Of a stretch of DNA of 49,210 nt, positions 19,669 to 29,854 are shown piece after piece. Within the stretch, counting starts at the first letter, position 1. Every line of letters begins with the position of its first letter. The notes below the pieces were generated by a model. It did not search any database. It saw nothing but the letters and a program-made list of their open reading frames with translations, and was not told the origin of the DNA. This stretch comes from Halomonas sp. (lineage in GTDB: Bacteria > Pseudomonadota > Gammaproteobacteria > Pseudomonadales > Halomonadaceae): contig JAIVHM010000150.1 of assembly GCA_020201095.1 (NCBI GenBank), forward strand, positions 1 to 49,210, read 5' to 3'. The position numbers and the translations under genes were made by a program.

Positions 19669-19726
19669 AATGTAATAGTTCTCATTTACTACGTCAACAC
19701 AAATACGAATATTTTTTATTCAGTTT

Positions 19727-20644
19727 TTACCCGCTTGCCCACTGGAGCCAAACCGGTAGCGTTAGCATCGCCAGTAGCGTCTGACCGGTAATGATCGCTG
19801 CCATCAATTCGGCATCGCCGCCGAGCTGGCGGGCCAGAATATACGCTGACGTCGCCGTCGGCAGTGCGGCAAATAACAGTGCGACGTCGCGGCTCACTGT
19901 ATCCAGGCCAACCAGCCACGCAAGCCCTAGCACCAACGCAGGCATCAGCACCAGCTTGACGCTGTTCGTCGCCAGCACGCCGCGATCAATGCGCAGTAGC
20001 GCTGCCGGGCGCAATGCCACACCCACAGCAACCAGCCCAAGCGGCAAGGCGGCACGGCCTAGTAGATCGACGGTAGCGTAGCTCCAGCCCGGTAGCCCTA
20101 TGCCTGAAAGATTCAGCGCAATGCCCAGCAAACACGCCAGAATCAGCGGGTTTTTGGCCAGTGCCATTGCGCTTTTACCCAGGCTTGCGTGACCCAGCGT
20201 GCCCGCAGCGACAAAGCTTGCCACGCACATGATATTGACCACCGGTACCATCAACGCCACTGCCACGGCGGCGGTGGTGGCACCTGCGCTGCCATGCAAG
20301 GCCGCCGCGCCCGCCACCCCGACGTAGGTATTGAATCGCACGGCGCCTTGAAATACCGACGTAAACGCCGCGGGCGACAGTTTCAGTTGGGTTCTCAAAC
20401 ACCACAACAGCACCCCGAACGCGGCCATCGCGCCGAGTAATACCAAGGCCAATCGGAAAACGGGCACCTGGCTGACATCCGCCGTCGCAAGCGTCGCCAC
20501 CAGCATGGCAGGGAAGAGCACAAAATAGATCAGCCGCTCCATAGGCGGCCAGAATGTATCGCTGGGCCAGCGTTTTACGCCCAGCGCTGCGCCCAGCAAG
20601 ATCAATAGAAACAGGGGGCCAAGGGCACCACTAATGCTTTCCAT
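19727..20644 (-). CDS. AEC (auxin efflux carrier) family transporter
   Basis: 305 aa with ~10 hydrophobic segments; LGPLFLLILLGAALGVKR... RDVALLFAALPTATSAYILARQLGGDAELMAAIITGQTLLAMLTLPVWL. Confidence 0.9.
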   Translation of the reverse strand: MESISGALGPLFLLILLGAALGVKRWPSDTFWPPMERLIYFVLFPAMLVATLATADVSQVPVFRLALVLLGAMAAFGVLLWCLRTQLKLSPAAFTSVFQGAVRFNTYVGVAGAAALHGSAGATTAAVAVALMVPVVNIMCVASFVAAGTLGHASLGKSAMALAKNPLILACLLGIALNLSGIGLPGWSYATVDLLGRAALPLGLVAVGVALRPAALLRIDRGVLATNSVKLVLMPALVLGLAWLVGLDTVSRDVALLFAALPTATSAYILARQLGGDAELMAAIITGQTLLAMLTLPVWLQWASG

Positions 20645-20759
20645 TGGACTTCCTTTTCATTTTGTTGGGCTACACCGTGACAGCCGCGGGTTTACTGTTA
20701 CTATGAAAGTAGTCGCTCAGTCGCCAACGGGGCTGATTCACCGCCTGCAGGGAGATACC

Positions 20760-21350
20760 ATGGCCTACTCCAAATTATGGCTAGGTGTTGGCGTCGCCGC
20801 GCTGGTCGCCGCCGGTGGCATTCTACTTTACAAGGTCACGTTATCTCCCCAAGACGACATGCCAACTGGCGGTGAGATTGCGCTACCGTCCACCCAAGGC
20901 AGTTTTTCGCTGTCTCAGCTTGATGACGATCAGATTGCCCTGCTGTCGTTCGGCTATACGTATTGCCCTGATATATGTCCCATGACGCAGTCAGTCAAGC
21001 GTCAGGCGCTGGCTGAACTTTCGGCATCACAACGCGAACAGGTGGTGCCTGTCATGATTACCGTCGACCCACAGCGCGATACCCTGGAACGGCTTGAAGA
21101 GTATCTGGCCTTTTTTGGCGAGGACTTTATCGGCGCTAGCGGAGACCAGGCCGAACTGGATGAAGTAATGACCCGTTATGGGGTCATTACACGCCGCGTC
21201 GAGGCGCCCGACTCAGCCATCAAGTACACTATCGACCATAGCTCATCACTCTACCTGGTCGATCGTGAAGGCGACATTTTGCAGCGTGTGCTGTATTCGC
21301 CTACGCCTCAAGGGCTTACGGCTGCCTTATCGCATGAGCTGAGTCGTTAG
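20760..21350 (+). CDS. SCO family protein (copper chaperone / cytochrome oxidase assembly-like)
   Basis: LLSFGYTYCPDICPMTQSVKRQAL (CxxxC), ITVDPQRDTLERLEEYL, IDHSSSLYLVDREG. Confidence 0.93.
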   Translation: MAYSKLWLGVGVAALVAAGGILLYKVTLSPQDDMPTGGEIALPSTQGSFSLSQLDDDQIALLSFGYTYCPDICPMTQSVKRQALAELSASQREQVVPVMITVDPQRDTLERLEEYLAFFGEDFIGASGDQAELDEVMTRYGVITRRVEAPDSAIKYTIDHSSSLYLVDREGDILQRVLYSPTPQGLTAALSHELSR

Positions 21351-22411
21351 TCTTGTTCGGGTGTTGCCTGCAGTCGTTCCAGCATGGCCACTAGCGCCTG
21401 AACCTGCACCCCTTCACGGGTATCGTGCAGCGGGGCTAACTTTGAGGAATCCTCTGCATAGCCCCACCAGTCCCAGCAGCCCTGAGGGTTCATCATGCTG
21501 CTTTCTGCCTGGGGATAAAGCACGATCTGCTGGTGCGATGCTGCCCAGTCATTGAGTCCGCTGTGTCGCACAAACGCATCGCCAATCGCATCTTCACTCA
21601 TCTGGCAGCCGTGAAGTGCCAACGTGACCTGGCATCCGCCCTGCTCACAACCCTTAGGTATGTAGACAAAACCGCTATCGGCCATCCCGGCTACGGCGAA
21701 CTCGGACTGATCGAAGGCGCTTAACTCGCCCCGACCTTCATCGCTCGCTTCGCGCTCGGGATATAGAAAGCGCAGCATGGCGCCAGCCACATCGTCATCA
21801 CAAGCCAGCAGATAGCTGCCACCCCCTTGCTGGCAGTCACCCAGAGCTTGGGGAGGCGGCGTATCATCATTAAGACTTACCGGCCAACCGTGGCCGGTTT
21901 CGTCACGCTGGACGACACTCAGCTGCGACGTATTATCCAGCCAACGTCGCCACTGATCCGCCAATAAATCGCCCAACTTGGGATCCACGACATCATCAGC
22001 CTCGCCGTGCCACAAAAACACCCTTAGTTGACCGAGCGCTTCCCTTGCCCCCACCTGCTCTGCCGACTCGTAGCGCCGACGGCGATTCTCAAGCCTTTCG
22101 AGAGTGGGTTCACCACCTGAGGTCGTCATACAGGTATTTAACGCCCGGCTCAGCGAGCCTTCCGCACACCCCCAGAGGCCTGCCGCCAAAACGCCCAGCG
22201 CACTGAAGCGTTCCGGAAAGGCGACCGCCAGTTGCGTCGCCATGTACCCACCGGACGAAATGCCCACAACGCTGGCATCGTGCTTATCAGCGCCCAGCGC
22301 GGCTAACGGCTCGGGCGCTGCCTGAACAACCGTCGCTCCCTGCAAGCTACCGACAAACAGTAGTCTACTGGTCAAACAACGTAGGGATAAACGCGACGGA
22401 AGAGGCATCAC
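21347..22411 (-). CDS. Poly(3-hydroxybutyrate) depolymerase family protein (secreted)
   Basis: Signal-like N-terminus; SVVGISSGGYMATQLAVAFPERFSALGVLAAGLWGCAEG; ALHGCQMSEDAIGDAFVRHSGLNDWA. Confidence 0.85.
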   Translation of the reverse strand: MMPLPSRLSLRCLTSRLLFVGSLQGATVVQAAPEPLAALGADKHDASVVGISSGGYMATQLAVAFPERFSALGVLAAGLWGCAEGSLSRALNTCMTTSGGEPTLERLENRRRRYESAEQVGAREALGQLRVFLWHGEADDVVDPKLGDLLADQWRRWLDNTSQLSVVQRDETGHGWPVSLNDDTPPPQALGDCQQGGGSYLLACDDDVAGAMLRFLYPEREASDEGRGELSAFDQSEFAVAGMADSGFVYIPKGCEQGGCQVTLALHGCQMSEDAIGDAFVRHSGLNDWAASHQQIVLYPQAESSMMNPQGCWDWWGYAEDSSKLAPLHDTREGVQVQALVAMLERLQATPEQD

Positions 22412-23092
22412 TTATTCAACGTCCAACAGTTCAACACGGAAGGTTAGCACCTCGTTGGGACCAATCGGCCCCTGACCGCTTTCACCGTAAGCCAGGTCAG
22501 AAGGGATATACAGCATCCAGCTGTCGCCCACACTCATTTCCTGAAGGGCTTCTTGCCAACCTTCGATGACCTGATTGACCTGGAAGCTGACCGACTCACC
22601 ACGTTCATAGGAACTATCAAATACCGTGCCGTCCAGCAACATGCCTTCGTAATTCACCTCGACGGTATCATCGGCGCCAGGAGACGTTCCATCGCCGGAC
22701 TCAAGCACTTCGTACTGCAGGCCTGAATCAGTGACCGTCACCTCATCGCGTTCAGCATTTTCAGCCAGAAAGGCGACACCGGCCTCACGGTTTTCTTCAC
22801 CGGCCTGCGACGCTTCGGCTTCACGGTCTGCCATCGACTGTTCCTGAAAGGACATCAGCGCTTCGCTCATTTGCGTTTCATCAAGCGCCAGATCGTTACC
22901 TTCAAACACATCGCGTATGCCGTCGGTAAAGGTGTCGATATCCAGATCTTCAACATCGGCCTGCATGCTTTCACCCAGCGTGACGCCCAAGCTATAGGCC
23001 AGACGTTCTTCTTCTGTTTCCGGCGAGGCAGCGGCCAGGGGAGCCACCAGTAGTAAGCCAATCAGGGCTGTTGACGAAATGACTGCTTTCAT
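22412..23092 (-). CDS. FKBP-type peptidyl-prolyl cis-trans isomerase
   Basis: N-terminal dimerisation domain plus FKBP: VEVNYEGMLLDGTVFDSSYERGESVSFQVNQVIEGWQEALQEMSVGDSWMLYIPSDLAYG. Confidence 0.95.
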   Translation of the reverse strand: MKAVISSTALIGLLLVAPLAAASPETEEERLAYSLGVTLGESMQADVEDLDIDTFTDGIRDVFEGNDLALDETQMSEALMSFQEQSMADREAEASQAGEENREAGVAFLAENAERDEVTVTDSGLQYEVLESGDGTSPGADDTVEVNYEGMLLDGTVFDSSYERGESVSFQVNQVIEGWQEALQEMSVGDSWMLYIPSDLAYGESGQGPIGPNEVLTFRVELLDVE

Positions 23093-23170
23093 AGAACACC
23101 TTTTCTAGATGGTGCAAAGCACCGTTATTTATGAGGGTAATTGATGCGTATTGAAAGGACACTTAAAAGA

Positions 23171-23218
23171 GTAACACCCGCCGCCCCAGGCTGCATCTGC
23201 CGAAGCGACGGGTGTTAC
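23171..23218 (-). terminator. Stem-loop terminator downstream of teaD
   Basis: GTAACACCCG (23171-23180) / CGGGTGTTAC (23209-23218). Confidence 0.6.
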
Positions 23219-23248
23219 GCTTAAACGATATTGCTGATGAAAGAGGCG

Positions 23249-23692
23249 CTAAACCACCATGGTCGGGCAGTGGGCAGCACCTGCCACACGCTGAGAGACA
23301 CTACCTAACAATAGGTTTTTATCGCCATTCGTACCTTGGGCACCAATAACGATAAGGTCACATTCACGTTTGCGGGCAAAGCGAACAATCGTCCGCGATG
23401 GACGGCCACCCTTGACGAACGCACGCACGCGAGCGCTGTCCGCACCTATCTCTATCGCATGGGATTTGGCGTGCACCGCGATTTCCGTTGCGTACTCTTT
23501 CAGTGCATCGTCCGGGATATCCAACTGGCTGGGACGCACCATGGAAAGCGACGCCTCAAGCAGACTGTGGTGCTTGAACACGCATAGCAGATAAAGGTCC
23601 GCGCCGGTCAGCATTTGCAGCCCAACGGCCTTTTCAAGTGCTTTCAAGGCGCCTTTGGAGCCATCCACCGGCACTAAAATGCGGTTAAACAT
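23249..23692 (-). CDS. teaD: Universal stress protein, TeaD-like regulator of ectoine TRAP transport
   Basis: UspA fold ([24 protein letters not shown]...[33 protein letters not shown]); last gene of tea cluster. Confidence 0.9.
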   Translation of the reverse strand: MFNRILVPVDGSKGALKALEKAVGLQMLTGADLYLLCVFKHHSLLEASLSMVRPSQLDIPDDALKEYATEIAVHAKSHAIEIGADSARVRAFVKGGRPSRTIVRFARKRECDLIVIGAQGTNGDKNLLLGSVSQRVAGAAHCPTMVV

Positions 23693-23713
23693 TGGCGTTC
23701 TCCTCGAGACGAC

Positions 23714-24997
23714 TTAGCGAAACGCTATATCGCGCAGGAACAAGGCGATTTGCGGGAACATGATCAACAGAGCGGCCGCTAAAATCAGCATAAAGATAAA
23801 CGGCGGCGTGCCCTTGATAACATCCCAGTAGGGGCGCTTGAAAATAGCAATCGCGGTAAAGATATCGCAGCCAAAGGGTGGCGTTGCCGAGCCGATGGCC
23901 ACCTGCAGGGTAATCAAGATGCCCACCAGAACCGGATCCAGCCCCGTTGCTTCAATCGCCGGTGCGAAGATGGGCGTCAGCACCAGGATTACCACGATCG
24001 GATCGACGAACATGCACGCTACAAAGAACGCGATACAGATGGCAATCAACACGCCAGTGGGGCCTGCTTCATTGACGCCTACCGCTTCCAAAATCGTCTG
24101 AGGGATTTGCGCAAACGAGATAATCCACGAAAAGCTGTTGCCAACGCCCACCAGAATAAACACCACGGCAGTGATCAGGCCCGTCGATTTGGCAATGGCG
24201 TAAATATCGTTCATTTTGAGCGAGCGAAATACTATGAACTCAAGGAAAAAGGCATAAAGTACGCAAGCCGCCGCGGCTTCAGTTGGGCTGAAGATGCCGC
24301 CATAGATACCGCCAACGATAATCACCGGGAAGCCCAGCGGCCATAATGCTTTCTGTACCGCCTTGCCACGCTCTCCCCAGCTCGCTTTTGGTTCGGTAGG
24401 GACGTTTTTCACCGTCGCATAAATCATGCTGTAGGTGGCGAACATCATTAGAATCATCAGGCCAGGGCCGATGCCGGCGATGAATAGCTCCCCAATGGAG
24501 GTGCCTGAAATAACCCCGTAGATAATCATGCCGATACTCGGCGGAATCAAAAAGGCAATATCGCTGGAATTGATAATCAACGCCAGCGTGAACGAGTCTG
24601 AATACCCGGCTTTCAACATGCGTGGACGCAGTGGCGAGCCGACGGCCACCACTGTTGCCTGCGTCGATCCCGACACCGCGCCAAACAGCGTACATGAGGC
24701 TGCCGTGCTGACAGCCAAGCCACCCTTAACATGACCAATAAACGCCATGACCATATCGATCAAGCGGCCAGCAGACTGGCCCCTCGTCATAATATCGGCG
24801 GCTAAAATAAACATGGGTACCGCAATCAGCGATGCGGGGCGTATCCCCGCCATCATCTGTTGAATCAAGGTCTCCATCTGCCCCAACCCGCTGAACATCA
24901 TGTAAAAGCCGATGGCCGAAGCGGTGATCAACGGGATCATCATTGGAAAGCCCAGCAGCAGCAGGACAATCATCGTCGTGACCATTATTGTCGTCAT
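23714..24997 (-). CDS. teaC: Ectoine TRAP transporter large permease
   Basis: DctM family: GLAVSTAASCTLFGAVSGSTQATVVAVGSPLRPRM...IPPSIGMIIYG; synteny with teaA/teaB/teaD. Confidence 0.93.
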   Translation of the reverse strand: MTTIMVTTMIVLLLLGFPMMIPLITASAIGFYMMFSGLGQMETLIQQMMAGIRPASLIAVPMFILAADIMTRGQSAGRLIDMVMAFIGHVKGGLAVSTAASCTLFGAVSGSTQATVVAVGSPLRPRMLKAGYSDSFTLALIINSSDIAFLIPPSIGMIIYGVISGTSIGELFIAGIGPGLMILMMFATYSMIYATVKNVPTEPKASWGERGKAVQKALWPLGFPVIIVGGIYGGIFSPTEAAAACVLYAFFLEFIVFRSLKMNDIYAIAKSTGLITAVVFILVGVGNSFSWIISFAQIPQTILEAVGVNEAGPTGVLIAICIAFFVACMFVDPIVVILVLTPIFAPAIEATGLDPVLVGILITLQVAIGSATPPFGCDIFTAIAIFKRPYWDVIKGTPPFIFMLILAAALLIMFPQIALFLRDIAFR

Positions 24998-25027
24998 AGC
25001 GGTTCCCCTAGGCAGCAATGCCCTGCG

Positions 25028-25606
25028 TTAAACTTCCGTTTCTGTATCTTTATAGCCATCCACCACCCCGGTGGAGAGATAAACATCCCGGGAGGTCATG
25101 TTTTTAATGGCCGTTAGCAGGTATTGAATGCCGGTAATCAAAAAGCCCATCGGCACCCACAGGTAAATAATCCAAATCGGTAGCCCCATGGATGGCAGCA
25201 CGCGCCCTTTGCTATACATATCGAGGATGAAAAACACCGAGTAGTAAAGCAAAAAGAACATCACCAACGAGGTAAATAAGGCAATGGCAATCATCAATAC
25301 CTTTCTGCCACCAGTCGGTAGGGCATCGTAGATGGCCGACATGCGGATATGCCGCCCGTGTCGAGCTGCATAGCCAATACCGGCAAACGTGATCATGATA
25401 ATCAGGATGCGGTTGAGCTCACCGGAAAACATGATGCTGTTACCAAATACAAAGCGTGACACCACGTTAGTAACGGTATTCAGCGCCATTAATAGCACAC
25501 CAAGCGCCAGAATCACCGACTCGATTTTACTGATAACGGTATCCAGTGTGCCGAGGATACCGGGCAGGCTGGAGTGGTAATCTTTTTCGGACTCTTCTTC
25601 GGTCAT
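25028..25606 (-). CDS. teaB: Ectoine TRAP transporter small permease
   Basis: DctQ family: [46 protein letters not shown]. Confidence 0.93.
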   Translation of the reverse strand: MTEEESEKDYHSSLPGILGTLDTVISKIESVILALGVLLMALNTVTNVVSRFVFGNSIMFSGELNRILIIMITFAGIGYAARHGRHIRMSAIYDALPTGGRKVLMIAIALFTSLVMFFLLYYSVFFILDMYSKGRVLPSMGLPIWIIYLWVPMGFLITGIQYLLTAIKNMTSRDVYLSTGVVDGYKDTETEV

Positions 25607-25668
25607 GGCCGGACTCCTTTAATCTCGGCAGCCTTAAGCTGTCTGCTTCACGTTTCCACACCAATCTG

Positions 25669-25732
25669 AACGCTGGGTGTTGTTGTTCCACCCATTACAC
25701 TTACATTCTTAGCCTAACGATAACCCAGCGTT
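25669..25732. repeat. Long-spaced perfect inverted repeat in teaA-teaB intergenic region
   Basis: AACGCTGGGT (25669-25678) / ACCCAGCGTT (25723-25732). Confidence 0.7.
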
Positions 25733-25801
25733 ACTGGTTCAACGTTAGATGAACGAAGGTTACGTCAATCTAGCGAATTGATATTGCTATTAATCAATGA
25801 G

Positions 25802-25828
25802 AAAGGGGCAGCCCCTGGCCACCCCTTT
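25802..25828 (-). terminator. Stem-loop after teaA (possible partial terminator)
   Basis: AAAGGGG (25802-25808) / CCCCTTT (25822-25828) ~35 bp downstream of teaA stop. Confidence 0.5.
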
Positions 25829-25863
25829 GGTTCTACAGTTGCAGTGCCTAACGGCGAGACAGC

Positions 25864-26883
25864 TTATTCATCGCCAGAGACTGCTTCCAGATCGGCTTTA
25901 AACTGCTCGAGCAGTTCTTGACCGCGATCACCGGTCATTTCAAGGAACTCTTCCTCAACCTGAGGAGCACGGTCACGGAAGGCCTGAATCTGATCTTCAT
26001 CCAGACGCGTTACCGTTACTTCATCCGAGGCTTCCTGGATTTTCTCCAGTGACTCTTCGGCCAAGCCCTGAATATGCTCGATGGTGTGGTCGTAGGCCAC
26101 TTGAGAGGCTTCTTGAACCAGCTCTTTATCCTCGTCAGATAGACCTTCGTAGAAGTCCTGGTTGGCCATCATCGCGGTCGTGAACCAGCCGTGACCTGTA
26201 AAGGTCAGGTGCGGAGACACTTCGTAAAGACCACCGGACTCGATCCAGAAGATCGGGTTTTCCTGGCCGTCGATAACGCCGGTCTGCAGACCACCGTAGA
26301 CTTCACCCCAGGGCAGCGGTGTAGGCGTGGCCCCAAATGCGTCGTAAGTTTCCGACAGCAGCGGGTTCGTCATGGTCCGGATTTTCTTGTTGTCCAGATC
26401 GTCCGGTGAGCTGATCTGCTCATCGGTGGTGATGACCATCTCACCTTCTGGATACATCTTCATCAACTCAAGTCCCTGCTCAGCGTAGAGCTCCGGAAAC
26501 ATCTCGTTGATCGCTTCACTCTCTTCGAAGAACTCAAGCACGGTTTCTTCGTCAGTCGGAAGCAGGTAAGGAATGAAGAAGATTTGCGCTTCAGGGATGA
26601 GTGAACCCGTGAAGCCAGGCGACTGGTTAACGAACTGCAGAATACCGTTCTGGGTCTGCTCCATGATGTCGTCTGATTCGCCTAGCTCACCAAAGCGATA
26701 GACCTGGACGGTGTGATCAGAGTTGTCCTCAACGTGCTCTTTGAACGCATAGGCGAAAACGTCCTGAACGTCGCCTTCATATTCTTCGTGCGCGTAACGC
26801 CAGTTGTCAGCCTGAGCGACGCCCGACATACCAACCAATAATGCACTGACGCTCGCCGTCGTTACTAACTTGCTTGCCTTCAT
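25864..26883 (-). CDS. teaA: Ectoine/hydroxyectoine-binding TRAP substrate-binding protein
   Basis: MKASKLVTTASVSALLVGMSGVAQADNWRYAHEEYEGDVQDVFAYAFKEHVEDNSDHTVQVYRFGELGESDDIMEQTQNGILQFVNQSPGFTGSLIPEAQIFFIPYL; closely resembles the known Halomonas elongata TeaA. Confidence 0.96.
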   Translation of the reverse strand: MKASKLVTTASVSALLVGMSGVAQADNWRYAHEEYEGDVQDVFAYAFKEHVEDNSDHTVQVYRFGELGESDDIMEQTQNGILQFVNQSPGFTGSLIPEAQIFFIPYLLPTDEETVLEFFEESEAINEMFPELYAEQGLELMKMYPEGEMVITTDEQISSPDDLDNKKIRTMTNPLLSETYDAFGATPTPLPWGEVYGGLQTGVIDGQENPIFWIESGGLYEVSPHLTFTGHGWFTTAMMANQDFYEGLSDEDKELVQEASQVAYDHTIEHIQGLAEESLEKIQEASDEVTVTRLDEDQIQAFRDRAPQVEEEFLEMTGDRGQELLEQFKADLEAVSGDE

Positions 26884-27055
26884 GCGGTGTTCCCCTTGCA
26901 GTGGTAAGCGCGCTGTACGAGTGCGCAGAAATCTGCTTTGATCGGCGCGCCTTACAACGCGCTAAGTTATTTGCCACCGTGCAGGCGCAGAATGGCGCTG
27001 CACAGTCTAAAGGCCCAATAACCTTTCATTTATTCAAAAGCAGCTAATTTTCAGG

Positions 27056-27643
27056 CTAGCGCGCCCGCTGTGAGGGGTCAAGTTGCTGACCTAGCACATT
27101 AAAGGCGTTTTGAAGGGCCTTTCGTGCTTTTGGCTGACACTCCCCCACAAACGTATCGTGGGGCAATAAAACACGTTCTTGCAGCCATCTTCCTGCATCG
27201 TGCGGGCTATCTGGAGTATTTATCAGCCGCGTGGAGGACTGTTCGTTGTTCCAGGCCCAAGTTTGCCAACGTTGAAGGTTTTCACGTTCGGCCAGCAACT
27301 CCGCCTGTTTAATCTGCTTACGCAGGGCGGAGACGGTCTCGCTTGGGGTATCGGGATGCTTCAAATCACGCCGTAAACCGCGCAGCACTGCGGTCACTTG
27401 CGTCTGCCACTTGCGGCGCGCCTGGCGCAGCGCGACAAGCGGTTCGGGTAACGCCTCGAGCCCATGCACATACAGCCAGCTATGAAAAAAAAGTTCGCAG
27501 ACATCCACACCGGCGTCGTCCTGAAGCGTCAGGCATGCCTGCTCGACACCGGGCAATGCATAAAAGGTTAGCGCAAAATCCCACAGTGGAGTCTGCTTGA
27601 GCGCTGCGAATCGGGTAGAATCAAGCGCAGTAGAATCTGGCAT
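27056..27643 (-). CDS. TIGR02444-family protein
   Basis: TPLWDFALTFYALPGVEQACLTLQDDAGVDVCELFFHSWLYVHG...; divergent from yheS-like gene. Confidence 0.85.
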   Translation of the reverse strand: MPDSTALDSTRFAALKQTPLWDFALTFYALPGVEQACLTLQDDAGVDVCELFFHSWLYVHGLEALPEPLVALRQARRKWQTQVTAVLRGLRRDLKHPDTPSETVSALRKQIKQAELLAERENLQRWQTWAWNNEQSSTRLINTPDSPHDAGRWLQERVLLPHDTFVGECQPKARKALQNAFNVLGQQLDPSQRAR

Positions 27644-27672
27644 TGTATGACCCATTTTATTCGGGAGAACGC

Positions 27673-29356
27673 ATGATCGCACTGCGCCAAGTCGCTCTGC
27701 AACGCGGCACGCAAACGCTACTCGACAACGCCGGCCTCACCCTGCCTGACGGGGTGAAGGCGGGGATTATCGGGGCTAACGGTGCAGGCAAATCGAGCCT
27801 TTTTAAACTGCTTCTCGGCGAACTCGGCCCCGATCAGGGCGATGTTGAGCTGAGCGGCGGACAGCGTATCGCCCACATGGCCCAGGAAGTCGATGCGCTG
27901 GACCGGCCGATTATCGAGTATGTGCTGGATGGCGACATCGCCCTTCGCCAGGCAGAAGCGGATTTACAGGCCGCCCGTGATGCGGATCAAGCCCACCGAG
28001 AAGCTGAACTACACGGCTTGATTGAAACCCTCGACGGTTATCGCGCCGAATCGCGCGCAGCGCAACTGCTGGTCGGGCTTGGCTTTACTCAAGCCGACCT
28101 CAACCGGCCGCTTTCGGCGTTTTCTGGGGGCTGGCGGATGCGCGTTAACCTGGCCCGCACGCTGTTTATGCCCTCCGACCTGCTACTGCTGGATGAGCCC
28201 ACCAACCACCTGGACCTTGATGCATTGCTGTGGCTTGAGCAATGGCTCACCCGCTACCCGGGCACATTGCTGTTGATTTCTCACGACCGCGATTTTCTCG
28301 ACGCCGTGTGCGACCACATTGTGCACATGCATCACCAAACGCTGGAACTATACCGCGGCAATTACTCGCTTTTTGAGCGGCAATGCGGGCGATGTCGTCC
28401 AGCTCGACAAGGTCAATGTCACCCTACTGCCGGGTAGCCGGATCGGCCTGCTAGGTCCTAACGGGGCGGGTAAATCAACGCTGATTAAATCGCTCACAGG
28501 TGAACTCGAACTGCTAAATGGCAAGCGCGTGGCCGGCGAGCACTTGGCCATCGGCTATTTCGCCCAACACCAGCTCGAAGGGCTCGACGTCACCACCACG
28601 CCGTTCGTGCATGTTCAAAGGCTTTCTCCGACCGTCAGCGATCAGGAAATCCGCAACTTCCTGGGCGGGTTTGGCTTTAAAGGCGACGATGCTTTCGGCC
28701 CGGTGGCGACCTTTTCGGGCGGCGAGAAAGCCCGACTGGCGCTGGCCTTGGTGGCGTGGCAAAAACCCAATCTGCTGCTGCTGGATGAGCCCACCAACCA
28801 CCTGGACCTGGAAATGCGCGAGGCGCTCACCCAGGCGCTGGCGAGCTTCGAAGGCACCGTCATCCTGGTATCTCACGACCGTCACCTGCTGCGCGCTACG
28901 GTAGATGAGTTCTGGCGGGTCGCCGACCATCGCGTCGAGCCTTTTGACGGTGACCTCGACGACTACCGGGCGTGGCTCAAGGCACGCCTGGAAGAAAGCC
29001 GCCGCGATAACCGCAGCGAGAAGAACGAGCGTCAAGCTCAACAGCCCAGCGGCGATCGCAAGGCGGCGCGCAAAGCCGCTGCCGAACTCCGCGAGAAACT
29101 GCGGCCTCTCAAAAAACAGCGTGACCAGGCAGAAAAAACGATGGAGAAAACCCAGCAGTCACTGGAGAAGGTCGAGGAAATACTCGGCGATCCGATGCTC
29201 TACACCGACAGCGCTCGGAAAGCGGAATTGACCGATGCCCTGGCCCGTCAAGCCGAAATCAAAGCACGCTTGAACGACGTCGAAGCCGAATGGCTGGCCG
29301 CTGAGGAAGCGCTCGAGACAATGGAAGCAGAGCTGCTGGCCAGCGAGAACGCCTGA
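27673..29356 (+). pseudogene. yheS: YheS-type ABC-F ATPase, split by frameshift with loss of the interdomain linker
   Basis: Frame 1 (27673-28437) encodes the first ABC domain through LELYRGNYSLFERQ; frame 2 (from ~28385 to 29356) resumes at GDVVQLDKVNVTLLPGSRIGLLGPNGAGKST; the ~80-residue linker expected between them is missing. Confidence 0.85.
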
Positions 29357-29364
29357 TCACCCAC

Positions 29365-29802
29365 TTAGCTCTCAAGCAAAAAGGTCACCGGCCCGTCGTT
29401 CACCAGCGAGACTTGCATATTGCCACCAAACTCACCCGTGGCGACGTTCTGCCAGGCAGCTTGTGCCTGAATCACCAAATAGTCGAACAATTGCTCGCTA
29501 TCTTCGGGGGGCGCGGCGCTTGAAAAACTGGGCCGCAGACCTTTGCGCGTATCGGCAGCCAGGGTGAACTGCGACACTAGCAGCAGGCCACCGGCGACCT
29601 GCTGCACATTCAGATTCATCTTGCCCTCCGCGTCGCTGAACACGCGGTAGTTCAGCAGCTTGTGCAATAGCTTGTCGGCATCCGCGTGGCTATCGCCCTT
29701 TTCGACGCCCACCAGCGCCAAGAGCCCATGGTCGATGGCACCCACCGTATCGCCTTCGACATCCACGCTTGCCCGCGTTACCCGCTGTATCAGTGCTTTC
29801 AC
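29365..29802 (-). CDS. dtd: D-aminoacyl-tRNA deacylase
   Basis: [37 protein letters not shown]...[27 protein letters not shown]. Confidence 0.97.
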   Translation of the reverse strand: MKALIQRVTRASVDVEGDTVGAIDHGLLALVGVEKGDSHADADKLLHKLLNYRVFSDAEGKMNLNVQQVAGGLLLVSQFTLAADTRKGLRPSFSSAAPPEDSEQLFDYLVIQAQAAWQNVATGEFGGNMQVSLVNDGPVTFLLES

Positions 29803-29854
29803 GCTTATGCCTCGCTTACAAAAGCGCCAGTATAGCGCGCTTGCAAAGGCGTGA

